Source of the DNA: Desulfobacterium sp.
GTDB taxonomy: Bacteria; Desulfobacterota; Desulfobacteria; Desulfobacterales; Desulfobacteraceae
Direction of reading: 5' to 3'
NCBI GenBank assembly: GCA_016342325.1
Contig: JAEINR010000004.1
Span: forward strand, 1 to 64,000
DNA length: 64,000 bases
Part shown: positions 31,933 through 43,200 of the stretch, in pieces
Numbering within the stretch: position 1 is the first letter of the stretch
How the letters are laid out: each line of letters begins with the position of its first letter
The notes under the pieces: model-generated
What the model was told of the DNA's origin: nothing
The model's input: the letters and a program-made list of their open reading frames with translations, nothing else
Database searches by the model: none
Program-made: the position numbers and the translations under genes

Positions 31933-32847
31933 ATGAGTAAAGAACGTATCCGCCATGACAGGTCAGTCAAAGGAATTGAAAAAGCCCTGGAAACCCTGGT
32001 TCTGGGTAAACCGGAGCTGGATGGCATCGTCACCGCATTCGGCCCCTTGCTCCTTGCAAAAGCTGCCTTTAAAGAAGAGTGCCCCCTGCCAGAAAGTTTT
32101 AAAACCGAATCGTTATCCCTTGATCAGGCCCGGTTTTCCCAGGGTGAGCCGGTATTTGCCAGTCTCGGGATGATGGATTTTCAGGATGATTTCAAACGGG
32201 TGGTTCCACGGCTTTTACCCCCCATGAAAGACGCCTTTGTGGGCATTCGGGAAGATCTTGAAAAGATTGAAAAAGGATTCTCAACCCATGGGATTGATAC
32301 CCATGAATGTGTCCGGGCCTTTTTGAATGATCAGCAGCAGGTCCTGGAAAAACAAGCAGCGCAAATCGGCGCATCCCTCCCCGTATTTCAGTTTGTTCTG
32401 GGACAACTGGTGAAGCCGTTTATGGAGATGCAGGCAGCGGTGCTTGGACCGTTGACCGAGGGGCTGCAATGGCTCCATGGCTATTGTCCCGTATGTGGGT
32501 CCCATGCCGCCATTGCCGGGCTGGCCGGTGAAGGCGGAAAGCGTTGGCTGCAATGCGCCCATTGCAATCATGAATGGCGCTTTAACCGGCATACCTGCCC
32601 CAGGTGCAATGACAGCGATCATTCCAAACATGAATATTTCTTTGACGAGAACAGTCCGGTAAAGGCAGGAGAACGGGTGGACGTTTGTAACGAATGCCGC
32701 TCCTACCTTCTGACAATGGATCTTCGTGAACGGATTGATCCGGTCAACATGGACGTGGCAGCCATGGGGATGATGCCCCTGGATATTCTTGCGCAACAGA
32801 AAGGATACACTCCCCTTGTTTCAACGCCTTGGAATTCAGTAACATAA
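31933..32847 (+). CDS. FdhE-like formate dehydrogenase accessory protein
   Basis: CPVCGSHAAIAGLAGEGGKRWLQCAHCNHEWRFNRHTCPRCNDSD; next to fdh genes. Confidence 0.88.
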   Translation: MSKERIRHDRSVKGIEKALETLVLGKPELDGIVTAFGPLLLAKAAFKEECPLPESFKTESLSLDQARFSQGEPVFASLGMMDFQDDFKRVVPRLLPPMKDAFVGIREDLEKIEKGFSTHGIDTHECVRAFLNDQQQVLEKQAAQIGASLPVFQFVLGQLVKPFMEMQAAVLGPLTEGLQWLHGYCPVCGSHAAIAGLAGEGGKRWLQCAHCNHEWRFNRHTCPRCNDSDHSKHEYFFDENSPVKAGERVDVCNECRSYLLTMDLRERIDPVNMDVAAMGMMPLDILAQQKGYTPLVSTPWNSVT

Positions 32848-32873
32848 CCCCCATGGCAGACCAAAACAAAAGA

Positions 32874-33476
32874 TCATGAATACGGGGCGTCTCCCTGGCA
32901 TCCTCTGCAAATGGTGCCGTGGTTACTGGGGAACGCTTCTCCGCATTGGGGACAGTCAGTGGTTTTTCCTTTTGATCTTTTTTCCAGATAACGGGGGGCC
33001 ACCTGAACTTCCCGGACTGAAAAAATATCCGATCCCGCCGCTTTGATCTGCTCCCTTAAAAGTTGGTTGTCCTGCTCGGGTTTGGGCTTGAGTTTATAAA
33101 ACCAGTTCATGATCTCCTGCCAGGGTTTCATTTTGCCAGGGTCCAGGAAAACGCGAATGCCTGTTCCGTCATGCTTGTCATAAAGGGTCAGTGCGAACCG
33201 GCCCAGATCGACAACGTTCAGCCAGGCGTTTCCAGTGGTGCACAGGGTCAGCATCTGTATGGCATCGGGAAGGCAGTATGAGGTTTCACTTATGGCATCA
33301 AACAGGGTTCCCTTGGGAAATCGTTCAAGTGCAATATCAACCATGCGGCCGCCGATGATAAGGCCAGGTGCCGGATAGCCGTGGAAATCCTTCATGAAAT
33401 CAAAATATTCCTCAAACGTATAGACAGTTCCTTTGTGGTCCCGGCACCATGGGGTGTGGTCAGTCTGTTTTTTCAT
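32874..33476 (-). CDS. FmdE-family protein with C-terminal zinc ribbon
   Basis: FHGYPAPGLIIGGRMVDIALE; CPQCGEAF...CRGCQG. Confidence 0.82.
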   Translation of the reverse strand: MKKQTDHTPWCRDHKGTVYTFEEYFDFMKDFHGYPAPGLIIGGRMVDIALERFPKGTLFDAISETSYCLPDAIQMLTLCTTGNAWLNVVDLGRFALTLYDKHDGTGIRVFLDPGKMKPWQEIMNWFYKLKPKPEQDNQLLREQIKAAGSDIFSVREVQVAPRYLEKRSKGKTTDCPQCGEAFPSNHGTICRGCQGDAPYS

Positions 33477-33577
33477 AGGGGTATAATTGCGGTATCCGCT
33501 TCCTTTTCAATTCAAGCAGTCATCTGTTGACTACATATGGAGTAAAAATGTATTGCTGTGGGTCATCTATCGTACCG

Positions 33578-33654
33578 GTCAAATGACGCGATACCAACTT
33601 ACCATTATTAATGCCTAACGGTATCAATTGGTCTGACCAGAGCTATCATTTGAC
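33578..33654. promoter_or_regulatory. Nested inverted-repeat element (possible three-way-junction RNA or operator cluster)
   Basis: GTCAAATGA...TCATTTGAC outer arms enclose GATACC...GGTATC and TGGTCtGACCA. Confidence 0.4.
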
Positions 33655-33673
33655 ACAGGGGCCAACCAGCTGG

Positions 33674-34036
33674 TCAGCCGTCTGTTGCCGAAATGCGGAT
33701 GCCCTTCTCAAAAAGCGCATCCGACTGGACCACCACATTTTTATGGAGTTGCCGGAACTGTTCAACCAGTTCCAGGGCAAACGGCATCAGCTGGGACCCT
33801 CCACCGGAGGCGCCGCCTTTGCTGCAGACAATCAGAGGGAATCCAAGGCGTTCTTCCGTGGCCTTTATTCTACCCCAGAGTGCCCGGTAGCTCATTTTTA
33901 ATTCTTTGGCTGCGGCCTTGAGGGATCCGAGCCTGTGAACCGCCTCAAGGATTTTAAGCCTGCCCAGTCCGAACACGACCTTTCCGCCTTCGTCCTCGAT
34001 CCAGATTTTAGAGCGTATGAAGAGCTGCTCAGTCAT
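33674..34036 (-). CDS. ModE-like (LysR-type HTH) molybdate-responsive regulator, N-terminal domain only
   Basis: FGLGRLKILEAVHRLGSLKAAAKELKMSYRALWGRIKATEERLGFPLI. Confidence 0.8.
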   Translation of the reverse strand: MTEQLFIRSKIWIEDEGGKVVFGLGRLKILEAVHRLGSLKAAAKELKMSYRALWGRIKATEERLGFPLIVCSKGGASGGGSQLMPFALELVEQFRQLHKNVVVQSDALFEKGIRISATDG

Positions 34037-34156
34037 TTTTTTAGTCACGTGCCTTTCTTTTACAACCTTCCCGGATCTTCGGGAAGTCGATAGTAACGGT
34101 TCTGTCAAATTGCAATATTCCAATTCACCGGATATCGGTCCTGACAATGAATTAAA

Positions 34157-34182
34157 CCGTTGTGTCAATATTGGCACAACGG
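34157..34182. promoter_or_regulatory. 26-bp near-perfect palindrome (operator or bidirectional terminator)
   Basis: CCGTTGTGtCAATATTGgCACAACGG, one mismatched pair. Confidence 0.55.
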
Positions 34183-34241
34183 ACGTTAGTGTGGTATCTG
34201 ATTGCTTTAAATCTGTCAATACCTGTAGTAAACGGATCAAC

Positions 34242-36044
34242 TTATTTAAGGACGTTTTTGATCATGGAGATCAGCTTTTTTTGGTTGATGGGCTTTGGAA
34301 GGTAGGCGTTCATGCCGGCGGCAAGGCAGCGAAGCTGGTCATCCTTCATGGCGTGGGCTGTCATGGCAATGATGGGAATGGTTTTGCACACGACCGTTGA
34401 GGCCGGGTTCCGGATGATTTTGGCTGTTTCGATTCCGTCCAGCTCCGGCATCTGAACATCCATGAGAATGAGGTCGTAGGGCTCTTTTTTCAGCCGCTCC
34501 AGCACCTGGATGCCGTTGTTAGCCACCGTGGCGGAAAAACCGTGCTGCTTGAGCATGATAAGGGCGATTTTCTGGTTGACCGGGTTATCTTCGGCAAGGA
34601 GGATGCGAACCTTTTCCGGGGGGACGGCAGGGCGCTCCCAGACCCTGTTTAAATCCATGGGTTTTTCCAGGCCGCCTGCTTTTTTATCAACGTTGTCAAG
34701 TTCAAGGAACACCCTGAAAAGGGATCCTTTTCCCGGTTGGCTCTCCACCTCAATCTTTCCGTTCATCATATCGGCAAGGTGTTTTGAGATGGCAAGGCCC
34801 AGGCCTGTACCGCCAAACTTCCTGGTGGTGGAGGTGTCTGCCTGGGAAAATTTATCAAAGAGATTCTCCTGGAACTCTTCCGGGATACCCGGTCCCGTGT
34901 CCTTGATCTCATAGGACATCACCGTTGTTGATTTACGGCGCTCCCGGATGGCGGCTTTGATGCTCACACTCCCCTGGGTGGTAAATTTGACGGCATTGCC
35001 AGCCAGGTTGATGAGAATTTGCCGTATCCTGCCCTCGTCGCCCACAAGGTATGCGGGAACGTCTTTAGAAATTTGGGTGGTGAGGTTGAGCCCCTTTTCA
35101 TCCGCCTTGATCTTCAGGAGCGCCTTGATGCTTTTCAGGGTTTGGGAGGGTGAGAATCGCCGCATCTCGAGCCGCATCTCACCGGCTTCGATCTTGGAAA
35201 CATCGAGGATGTCGTTGATGATGGCCAGAAGCGCATCTGCCGAGCTGGAAATTACCTCGGTATACTCCTTCTGGAGGGGGGTGATATCTTCCTGGAGCAG
35301 TATGGCCGCCATGCCCATGATCCCGTTCATGGGGGTGCGGATCTCGTGGCTCATGTTTGCCAGGAACTCGCTTTTTGCCAGGTTTGCCTGTTCTGCTTTT
35401 TGGGCCATGATCCGGATCCTGCGGTTGGACTCCTCAAGCGCCAGGGTTCGTTCCTCCACCCGTTTTTCCAGGTCCTGATTGAGCCGCTGCAGTTGGCTCT
35501 CCGCTGTCCTGCGTTTTGCCAGTTCCAGGTCAAGGGCGTTTGAGAGTCGGTAGGTCCGAAGGGCGATGGTGACAAGTGAGATGAGTTTTTGGGCCGTCAT
35601 CTCGGTCTTGGCGTTGTAGGTGTCGATCTGGTAGCGGGACACCACATCAGATTCGGGAGCCTGGCCCGGCTGGCCGGTGCGGATGGCGATCTGGACCAGA
35701 TTGTTTTCCATGGTTTCCCTGACATGATGGACCAGGTCGAGGCCTGCGCTCTCGGTCTCCATGACCACGTCAACCATGAGCAGGGCCGTATCCGGGTTTT
35801 TTTCAAGAAGATCCACGGCCTGGCTGCTTGAATAGGCGTTGAGGAAAGCAATGCCCCTGTTGTCAAAGGTGAAGTCGCTAAGAACCGTGGTCGTGATATC
35901 ATGGACATCAGGCTCATCATCGATGATCATGATTTTCCACGGATCTGCAGAGAGATCCTGTGCCGAACCATTGACATCCTCTTTGGCAAAAACGAGATCG
36001 CTGTTTCCCATTGCTCTTATTTCGCTTTTTTGGTTTGTCGTCAT
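34242..36044 (-). CDS. Hybrid sensor kinase: receiver, coiled coil, HisKA, HATPase_c, receiver
   Basis: [59 protein letters not shown]...[13 protein letters not shown]. Confidence 0.93.
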   Translation of the reverse strand: MTTNQKSEIRAMGNSDLVFAKEDVNGSAQDLSADPWKIMIIDDEPDVHDITTTVLSDFTFDNRGIAFLNAYSSSQAVDLLEKNPDTALLMVDVVMETESAGLDLVHHVRETMENNLVQIAIRTGQPGQAPESDVVSRYQIDTYNAKTEMTAQKLISLVTIALRTYRLSNALDLELAKRRTAESQLQRLNQDLEKRVEERTLALEESNRRIRIMAQKAEQANLAKSEFLANMSHEIRTPMNGIMGMAAILLQEDITPLQKEYTEVISSSADALLAIINDILDVSKIEAGEMRLEMRRFSPSQTLKSIKALLKIKADEKGLNLTTQISKDVPAYLVGDEGRIRQILINLAGNAVKFTTQGSVSIKAAIRERRKSTTVMSYEIKDTGPGIPEEFQENLFDKFSQADTSTTRKFGGTGLGLAISKHLADMMNGKIEVESQPGKGSLFRVFLELDNVDKKAGGLEKPMDLNRVWERPAVPPEKVRILLAEDNPVNQKIALIMLKQHGFSATVANNGIQVLERLKKEPYDLILMDVQMPELDGIETAKIIRNPASTVVCKTIPIIAMTAHAMKDDQLRCLAAGMNAYLPKPINQKKLISMIKNVLK

Positions 36045-36328
36045 AAGGTTCCGGTATCTGCCACCAGGGCTTATGCTTGCCTCCCTTCAAAAGGGAGGTG
36101 GATGATGAATCTGCTTCGGGTCAATTGGCTGATCGGGCTTGGGATCCCGGGAATGATGAATGGCGGAATTGTCGATCCAAAACCAATTTCGCTTAAATTT
36201 CGCGCTGATTCACCCTGTGCCTTTTTTTACCTTTGCCGGATTCCATCCGGATCAAACCGGCAGGCTGGGAATTATTTTGACGCTTTGATTCCAGTGGCAA
36301 CGGGTTGGACGTTTCATTGACATGGCGC

Positions 36329-36628
36329 CTATTTCTTTTTGCGGGGGGCCGGCTTGTAAAAAGGCGCGTAGTCGTTGTACTCGGTGGTTCCGCCTCCCCT
36401 GATGTTGCCCCGGTCCCGATTGGTCGAATACTGCCAGTTCGCTCCGGTTTTTTTGTTCTGTTTGTGTTTTGCATATCCCGGATAGTCGTTCCTGTTTCCC
36501 GGGTGTACCCAGTTGGGGTTTGGAAGGTTTTTCTCTTTCCCGTTATCCTTTGCAAACAGTTGTGGAGAGGGGAAAAGAATCAAACAGATCATCAGCACGA
36601 ATGCTCGTTTTACAAAATAATTGTACAT
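36329..36628 (-). CDS. Small secreted hypothetical protein
   Basis: Signal-peptide-like MYNYFVKRAFVLMICLILFPSPQLFAKD then a polar, Asn/Lys-rich region. Confidence 0.45.
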   Translation of the reverse strand: MYNYFVKRAFVLMICLILFPSPQLFAKDNGKEKNLPNPNWVHPGNRNDYPGYAKHKQNKKTGANWQYSTNRDRGNIRGGGTTEYNDYAPFYKPAPRKKK

Positions 36629-36813
36629 GGTTTTGCCATAAAGATTAGGGTTGTCGATGGAATCACAGTTTCAAGGATAGACCTAATATGGATGAATTGC
36701 AAGATTTTGATTCCACCGATAACGTTGCTTTCATCCCTGTTTGCTTGTTTATGGACTTGACTAACCCTTTTGGTTCGGCTTATTCTTGCTTCTAAAATTT
36801 CATCTGGATTGAC

Positions 36814-36910
36814 AATAACCGGCATGGCCGGAGCATGGTCTTTGTGCTTCGGCCCCAACGATAAATGAAACTTCACTGATGATATCGCTTTCATCGGAGT
36901 TTCATATAAA
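36814..36910. repeat. Dispersed ~95-bp repeat, copy A (partner at 59977-60090)
   Basis: ataaccggcatggccggagcatggtctttgtgcttcggccccaacgataaatg...atcgctttcatcggagtttcatataaa. Confidence 0.75.
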
Positions 36911-36943
36911 CCCCATGACTATTCTAAGGAGCGGAAAAGAACA

Positions 36944-39562
36944 ATGACATTCCCGGATTGTAGACAGGAGCTTAAGATAGGCGACAACCGTTACACCATG
37001 CACGATATCACGATGCTGGAGAAAAAAGGCATTGCCGATATCCAACGGCTTCCCTTTTCCATCAGGGTCCTGCTTGAAAATCTGTTGCGGCACATGGATG
37101 GGACCCTGGTCAAGGAGGCGGATGTCATGGCCGTGGCCAACTGGGGAAAGGGAGCGCCTGCCATGATTCCCTTTCATCCCGCCCGGGTGCTGATGCAGGA
37201 TTTTACCGGGGTGCCTGCGGTGGTGGATCTTGCCGTGATGCGGGATGCCGTGGTGGCTGCCAATGGCGATCCCGAAGCCATCAACCCCCTGGTGCCGGTG
37301 GATCTTGTCATTGACCATTCGGTTCAGGTGGATATCCATGGACAAACGGATGCCGTCACCCTGAATGTCGAAAAAGAGTACCAGAGAAACGATGAGCGCT
37401 ACAAGCTTTTGAAGTGGGCCCAGAAAAGTTTTGATAATTTCCGGGTTGTGCCCCCGGGTTCCGGTATCTGCCACCAGGTCAATCTTGAGCACCTGGCAGA
37501 TGTGGTTCATGTGAACACTGAAACAGGTACGGCCTATCCGGACACCCTGGTGGGAACCGACTCCCACACCACCATGATCAACGGCCTGGGCGTCCTCGGC
37601 TGGGGGGTCGGCGGCATTGAGGCCGAGGCCGTCATGCTGGGGCAGCCCTATTTCATGACCCTTCCCGAGGTGGTGGGGGTGAAGCTGACCGGCACCCTTA
37701 CCCCAGGGGTGACAGCCACTGATCTTGTCCTCCAGGTGACCCAGACCCTGAGAGCGGAGAATGTGGTGGAGAAGTTCGTGGAGTTCACAGGACCGGGCAT
37801 GGCCAACCTTTCCCTTACGGACCGGGCCACCCTGGCCAACATGGCGCCTGAATACGGTGCCACCATGGGATTCTTTCCCGTGGACGGGAAGACCATTGAC
37901 TACCTTAAGCTCACCAACAGGAACAAGAGTGCGGAAATCGCCGAGGCGTTCTGCCGCACCTCCCAGCTCTTTGCAACCGGGGAGGAGGACATTGACTTTA
38001 CCCGGATGGTTGAGATCGATCTCGCAACGGTCGTGGCTTCCATTGCCGGCCCCTTGCAGCCTAAAGATAGAATCTCCCTTTCCAGGGTTAAGGAAAGCCT
38101 TGCCAGGAAGACGGATGCCGAGCCCGGCAAACAGCCGGGAGCCGAGGCACTTACCGACCACAGCATCGTTATTGCCGCCATCACTTCCTGCACCAACACC
38201 TCCAACCCCTATGTTATGCTGGGGGCGGGCCTTGTTGCAAAACGTGCCGTTGAAAAGGGGTTGAAGATTCCCTCTTTTGTCAAAACCTCCCTGTCTCCCG
38301 GTTCCAGGGTGGTGGTGGATTACCTTGATGATGCCGGCCTCATGCCCTCTTTTGAGGCACTGGGATTTCATGTGGCAGGATTTGGCTGCATGACCTGCAT
38401 CGGTAACTCCGGTCCCCTGGCTCCCGAGGTGGAAAAGGCCATCCAGGAGAATGACCTTAATGTCGCTTCCGTGCTGTCCGGCAACCGGAACTTTGAGGCC
38501 CGGATCCACCAGAGCATCCGGTCCAACTATCTGATGTCGCCCATGCTTGTGGTGGTTTACGCCCTGGCAGGCACCCTGGACATCGATCTTGAATCAGAGC
38601 CCCTGGCCCACACCCCGGAAGGCAAGCCCGTGTTCATGGCCGACATCTGGCCCGACGCCAAAGAGATCGAAGCCCTGGTTGCCAACCATGTGAAAGAAGC
38701 GTTCTTTGAGAACCAGTATGCCAATGTCTTTTCAGGGGATCAATTGTGGCAGGCGCTTTCCGTGGAAGAGAGCAAGACCTTTGCCTGGGATCCTGATTCC
38801 CTTTATATCCGAAAGCCGCCGTTCTTTGACGGGTTTACCCGTGAGTTGCCCCAGCTGGGAGATATTGCAGACGCAAGGACCCTCCTGCTCCTGGGACATT
38901 CCGTGACCACGGATCATATCTCTCCTGCCGGGGCCATTCCTGAAACCTATCCCGGGGGGCGGTATTTGATCGAGAACGGTGTGAAACCCGAAGCGTTCAA
39001 TTCCTACGGCTCCAGAAGAGGAAACCACGAGGTGATGATGCGGGGAACCTTTGGCAACATCCGCATTCGGAACCGTCTGGTGGATGACCAGGGAAGCTTT
39101 ACCCTGGTGTTTCCGGAAAAGGAGAGGGCGTATGTGTATGATGCGGCCATGGCCTACCAGGACCGGCGTGTGCCCCTGGTGATTCTGGGCGGCAGGGAGT
39201 ATGGTACCGGTTCCTCCAGGGACTGGGCTGCCAAGGGAACCACGTTGCTGGGGGTCAAGGCGGTGATCTGTGAATCCTTTGAGCGGATCCACAGGAGTAA
39301 TCTCGTGGGCATGGGGGTGCTTCCCCTGGTGCTCAAGCAGGGCTCCTTTGAATCGCTGGGCATTGACGGGTCCGAGCAGTTCGAGATCCGGGATCTTGAC
39401 AAGATGACGCCCAAGTGTGCGCTTCGTGTCCGGGCGAAAAGGGAGGACGGCACAGATGTTGAGTTTGAGGTCATCTCCCGGCTGGATACCGATGTGGAGC
39501 TTGGCTACTACCGGAACGGCGGCATACTCCAGTATGTCCTGCGTCAGATCATCGCCGCTTAA
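36944..39562 (+). CDS. acnA: Aconitate hydratase (AcnA/IRP type)
   Basis: GTDSHTTMINGLGVLGWGVGGIEAEAVMLGQP; ITSCTNTSNPYVMLGAGL; GSSRDWAAKGTTLLGVKAVI. Confidence 0.95.
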   Translation: MTFPDCRQELKIGDNRYTMHDITMLEKKGIADIQRLPFSIRVLLENLLRHMDGTLVKEADVMAVANWGKGAPAMIPFHPARVLMQDFTGVPAVVDLAVMRDAVVAANGDPEAINPLVPVDLVIDHSVQVDIHGQTDAVTLNVEKEYQRNDERYKLLKWAQKSFDNFRVVPPGSGICHQVNLEHLADVVHVNTETGTAYPDTLVGTDSHTTMINGLGVLGWGVGGIEAEAVMLGQPYFMTLPEVVGVKLTGTLTPGVTATDLVLQVTQTLRAENVVEKFVEFTGPGMANLSLTDRATLANMAPEYGATMGFFPVDGKTIDYLKLTNRNKSAEIAEAFCRTSQLFATGEEDIDFTRMVEIDLATVVASIAGPLQPKDRISLSRVKESLARKTDAEPGKQPGAEALTDHSIVIAAITSCTNTSNPYVMLGAGLVAKRAVEKGLKIPSFVKTSLSPGSRVVVDYLDDAGLMPSFEALGFHVAGFGCMTCIGNSGPLAPEVEKAIQENDLNVASVLSGNRNFEARIHQSIRSNYLMSPMLVVVYALAGTLDIDLESEPLAHTPEGKPVFMADIWPDAKEIEALVANHVKEAFFENQYANVFSGDQLWQALSVEESKTFAWDPDSLYIRKPPFFDGFTRELPQLGDIADARTLLLLGHSVTTDHISPAGAIPETYPGGRYLIENGVKPEAFNSYGSRRGNHEVMMRGTFGNIRIRNRLVDDQGSFTLVFPEKERAYVYDAAMAYQDRRVPLVILGGREYGTGSSRDWAAKGTTLLGVKAVICESFERIHRSNLVGMGVLPLVLKQGSFESLGIDGSEQFEIRDLDKMTPKCALRVRAKREDGTDVEFEVISRLDTDVELGYYRNGGILQYVLRQIIAA

Positions 39563-39588
39563 CCCATAAATGGGGATCGCCCCATGAC

Positions 39589-39623
39589 CCATCAAGGGCA
39601 GATTTTAAATCTGCCCTTGATGG
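39589..39623 (+). terminator. Perfect palindrome CCATCAAGGGCAGATTT-t-AAATCTGCCCTTGATGG downstream of acnA
   Basis: 17-bp perfect arms; core GCAGATTTTAAATCTGC resembles hairpins at 57639 and 59471. Confidence 0.7.
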
Positions 39624-40268
39624 ATGTTTCGTTTCAGTAGTAAAGATTCCCTTCCCCCTGCTGATACTTGTATGACTGAGAACAAGCGCCATGACCACGG
39701 TACCTGTTCCAAAAACTGCCCAACCCACCCCATATTCGCCGCCCGTTCGTCTAATCCGGTTATTTCGTTTTGTTCCGTTCCGCTATCTCTTTTTTGCGAA
39801 TCGTGTTTTCTCTAGTAGTTTATTGTTTTTTTGGAGTTATAGTTGTTTTGTTTTTCTGGTTTATCAGGTGGTTAAGGCGTGTTGGGGGTGTCCAACCCTT
39901 TTTCAGCATGTTATTTGCCATGGCGAAGCGCATTCTCCGGGATGACAATCCGCGGAGACTATGTAAAACAAATGTAAAATGGCCTTTGTATCCTTGTTAT
40001 TCCCTATCAAAGAGACTATCTGTACTCGGATCGTTGTTCTCTTGCCGGATGGCACTTTCTGAGATAAGAATTCTCCTCCTGACGGATCCTCTTAAAATCA
40101 AAGTGTAAACTATTTTTGAGGTGACATGGAGGATGTTTGTTTCGGCAGGGAAGAAGAGACCTTTGTAATCACGTTTTCGCACAGTTACTTTTTGGGCTGT
40201 AGGAAATAGTAGATAGAATAACCGGATCTTTGCGGTTTTTCATTATAGATATTTAATTTTAAGAGCGG

Positions 40269-43200
40269 ATGGATTTTTGGGATATGGGTTCAAATAAATC
40301 TTACAATATGGCTGATCTGAATGTGAAATTACAGGAAACCCCCATTGCGGTAGTCGGGGTATCGGCATTGTTTCCTGATGCTGCCAATATGGGCGAATAC
40401 TGGAACAACATTGTGGATGAGGTGGATTCCATTATCGATGTTCCGGCGTCCAGGTGGAATATCGATGATTATTATGATCCCGATCCAAAGGCCCCGGATA
40501 AATCCTACTGTAAGCGTGGCGGATTCATACCCGATATCGATTTCAATCCCATGGAGTTTGGCCTGCCCCCCAATATCCTGGAAGTCACCGACGTGTCCCA
40601 GCTCCTGGCCCTGGTGGTGGCCCGGGACCTGCTGAAAGACGCCGGATACGGAGACGAAAACGCCTATGACCGGGGAAAAATCGGTATCACCCTTGGTGTG
40701 GGCGGCGGGCAGAAACTGGTGGTTCCGCTCAACTCACGACTTCAGTCCCCCATCTGGAAGCGGGTGCTGACAAGCAGCGGCATCTCCGATGGAGAGGCCG
40801 ATATCCTTATTGAAAAAATCAAGAAAGCCTACATCCCCTGGGAAGAGAACTCCTTTCCGGGAATGCTGGGGAACGTCATTGCCGGCCGGGTGGCCAACCG
40901 ACTGAACCTGGGGGGGACCAACTGCGTACTGGATGCCGCCTGTGCCGGCTCCCTTGCCGGTGTGAAAATGGCCATCAGCGACCTGTTGGAAAGGCGAAGT
41001 GAAATGATGATCACAGGGGGGGTGGATACGGATAACTCCCCGTTTATGTATCTGTGCTTCAGCAAGACCCCTGCGTTTTCAAAAGATGACACCGTCAAGA
41101 CCTTTGATGCCGACTCCAAAGGAATGCTGGTTGGAGAAGGCGTGGGGATGATCTTACTGAAGCGGCTGGAGGATGCCGAGCGGGATGGTGACCATATCTA
41201 TTCCGTGATCCGCGGCATGGGCACCTCCAGTGACGGTAAGTTCAAAAGTATCTATGCGCCAAGACCCGAGGGCCAGGCAAAGGCATTGCGGCAGACCTAT
41301 GAGATCGCAGGCTACGGACCTGAAACCGTTGGCCTGCTGGAAGCCCACGGCACCGGGACATCGGCCGGTGACAATGCGGAGTTTAAAGCGTTGAGACAGG
41401 TATTTGGTGCGGCGACTGACAACAGGCAGTATATTGCCATTGGCAGTGTGAAGTCCCAGATCGGGCACACGAAATCCGCTGCCGGATCTGCAGGACTCAT
41501 CAAGGCGATCCTTGCCCTGCAGCACAAGGTCCTTCCGGCCACCATCAACGTGAAAACGCCCCATCCGGACATGGAGATCGAAACCACACCCTTTTATGTG
41601 AACACCGAGACAAGACCCTGGTTTCCAGCGGAAGCAGGGCATCCCAGACGGGCCAGTGTCAGCGCCTTTGGATTCGGGGGAACCAACTTCCACGTGACCC
41701 TGGAAGAGTATGACCATGGGGATCAGGAATCCCTGCGGCTTCACCGAACGCCCCACATGGTGGTGGTAACCGGGAAAGATACGGATGCGCTCCTTGCCAC
41801 CTGCCGAAGCCTGAAATATGGCTTGGGTGGGGAGGCCAGGGAGCTGGCCTTTTACAACCTGGTGACGGATCATGCCATGGCGCCTGTGGAGACAACGCTT
41901 GCCCGGATCGGATTCGTGGTCAAGGATGCTGAAGAAGCGGACGCCTTGCTTTCGGCGGCCATGGCTAAGCTTGAAAAAACAGGGGATGGGGAAAGCTGGA
42001 ATCACCCCAAGGGTATCTTCTATCGGAAAACCGGTATGGACACGGAAGGGAAGGTGGTTGCCCTCTTTTCCGGCCAGGGATCCCAGTATGTGAACATGGG
42101 CAGGGACGTGGCCATGAACTTTCCGGAGATGATGGACAGTTTCTCGGACATGGACGAGCTCTTTGTTGAAAAGGGTGGGAAACGGTTGACTGACACGGTT
42201 TTTCCCATCCCGAAGTTCAGCGCGGAAGACCGGAAACAAGACGACGCCGCACTCCAGAACACCGAGTTTGCCCAGCCCGCCATCGGAACCCTCTCCTCGG
42301 GCATGTACAAGATCTTTAAAAATGCCGGCCTGACCATTGATTTTTCCGCCGGTCACAGCTTTGGTGAACTCACGGCCCTGTATGCGGCCGGGGTTATGGA
42401 AGAGAAGGATTTTTATTTCCTGGCCCGGGCCCGGGGTAAGGCCATGGCGGCACCTGACGATGGGGATTTTGATGCGGGTACCATGCTGGCAGTCATGGGG
42501 GATGTTGCAGGGCTTGAAGCGGATCTCAAGGCGTTTCCCGGCGTTTCCATGGCAAACCACAACTCCGGTAAACAGGTGGTTGTGGCAGGTCCCTGTGATG
42601 CCATTGCAAAAGCCGCAGCAGGTCTCAAGGACAAGGGATATAAAACCATACCCCTACCCGTATCTGCCGCGTTCCATACTTCCCTTGTGGGACACGCCCA
42701 GGAACCCTTTGCAAGGGCCATTGGAGAGGTGAGTGTCAAGACGCCTTCCATTCCCGTGTATTCCAACACCACATCGGAAAAATATCCCGATGATCCGGAA
42801 GAGATCCGGAAAATTCTGGAAAACCATATTTTAAATCCCGTTCGCTTCAAGGAGGAGATCGAAAATATCCACGGTGCAGGCGGCCGGATTTTTGTGGAGT
42901 TCGGTCCCAAGAATGTCCTGGCAAAGCTGGCGGACACTATCCTGGAAGACCGGGATCACATGGTGGTGGCGGTGAATGCCGGTGCCAAAGGATCCGCTGA
43001 TTTGCAGATGAGGAAAGCCGCTGTTCAGTTGTGCGTGGCCGGTTGTGCGCTCAACCACATCGATCCAATGGGGAAAAATCTGTCCCGGCCGGAAGAGAAA
43101 AAGCCGGGCATCATGAACATCCCCATCAGCGGTAGCAATTATGTCAGTGAAAAAACAAAAAAAGCCTATGAAGACGCCCTGAATGACGGTTTCAAAGTCA

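Noticed and set aside
36902-38509. 535-aa minus-strand ORF antisense to acnA
   Set aside because: His/Gly-rich low-information translation fully antisense to a clear aconitase; shadow ORF from codon bias.
39770-40108. 112-aa ORF upstream of pfaA with a hydrophobic start
   Set aside because: No RBS or homology signature visible; the composition looks like AT-rich intergenic DNA.
41154-42560. 468-aa minus-strand ORF antisense to pfaA
   Set aside because: No recognisable motifs; overlaps the conserved KS/AT coding sequence.
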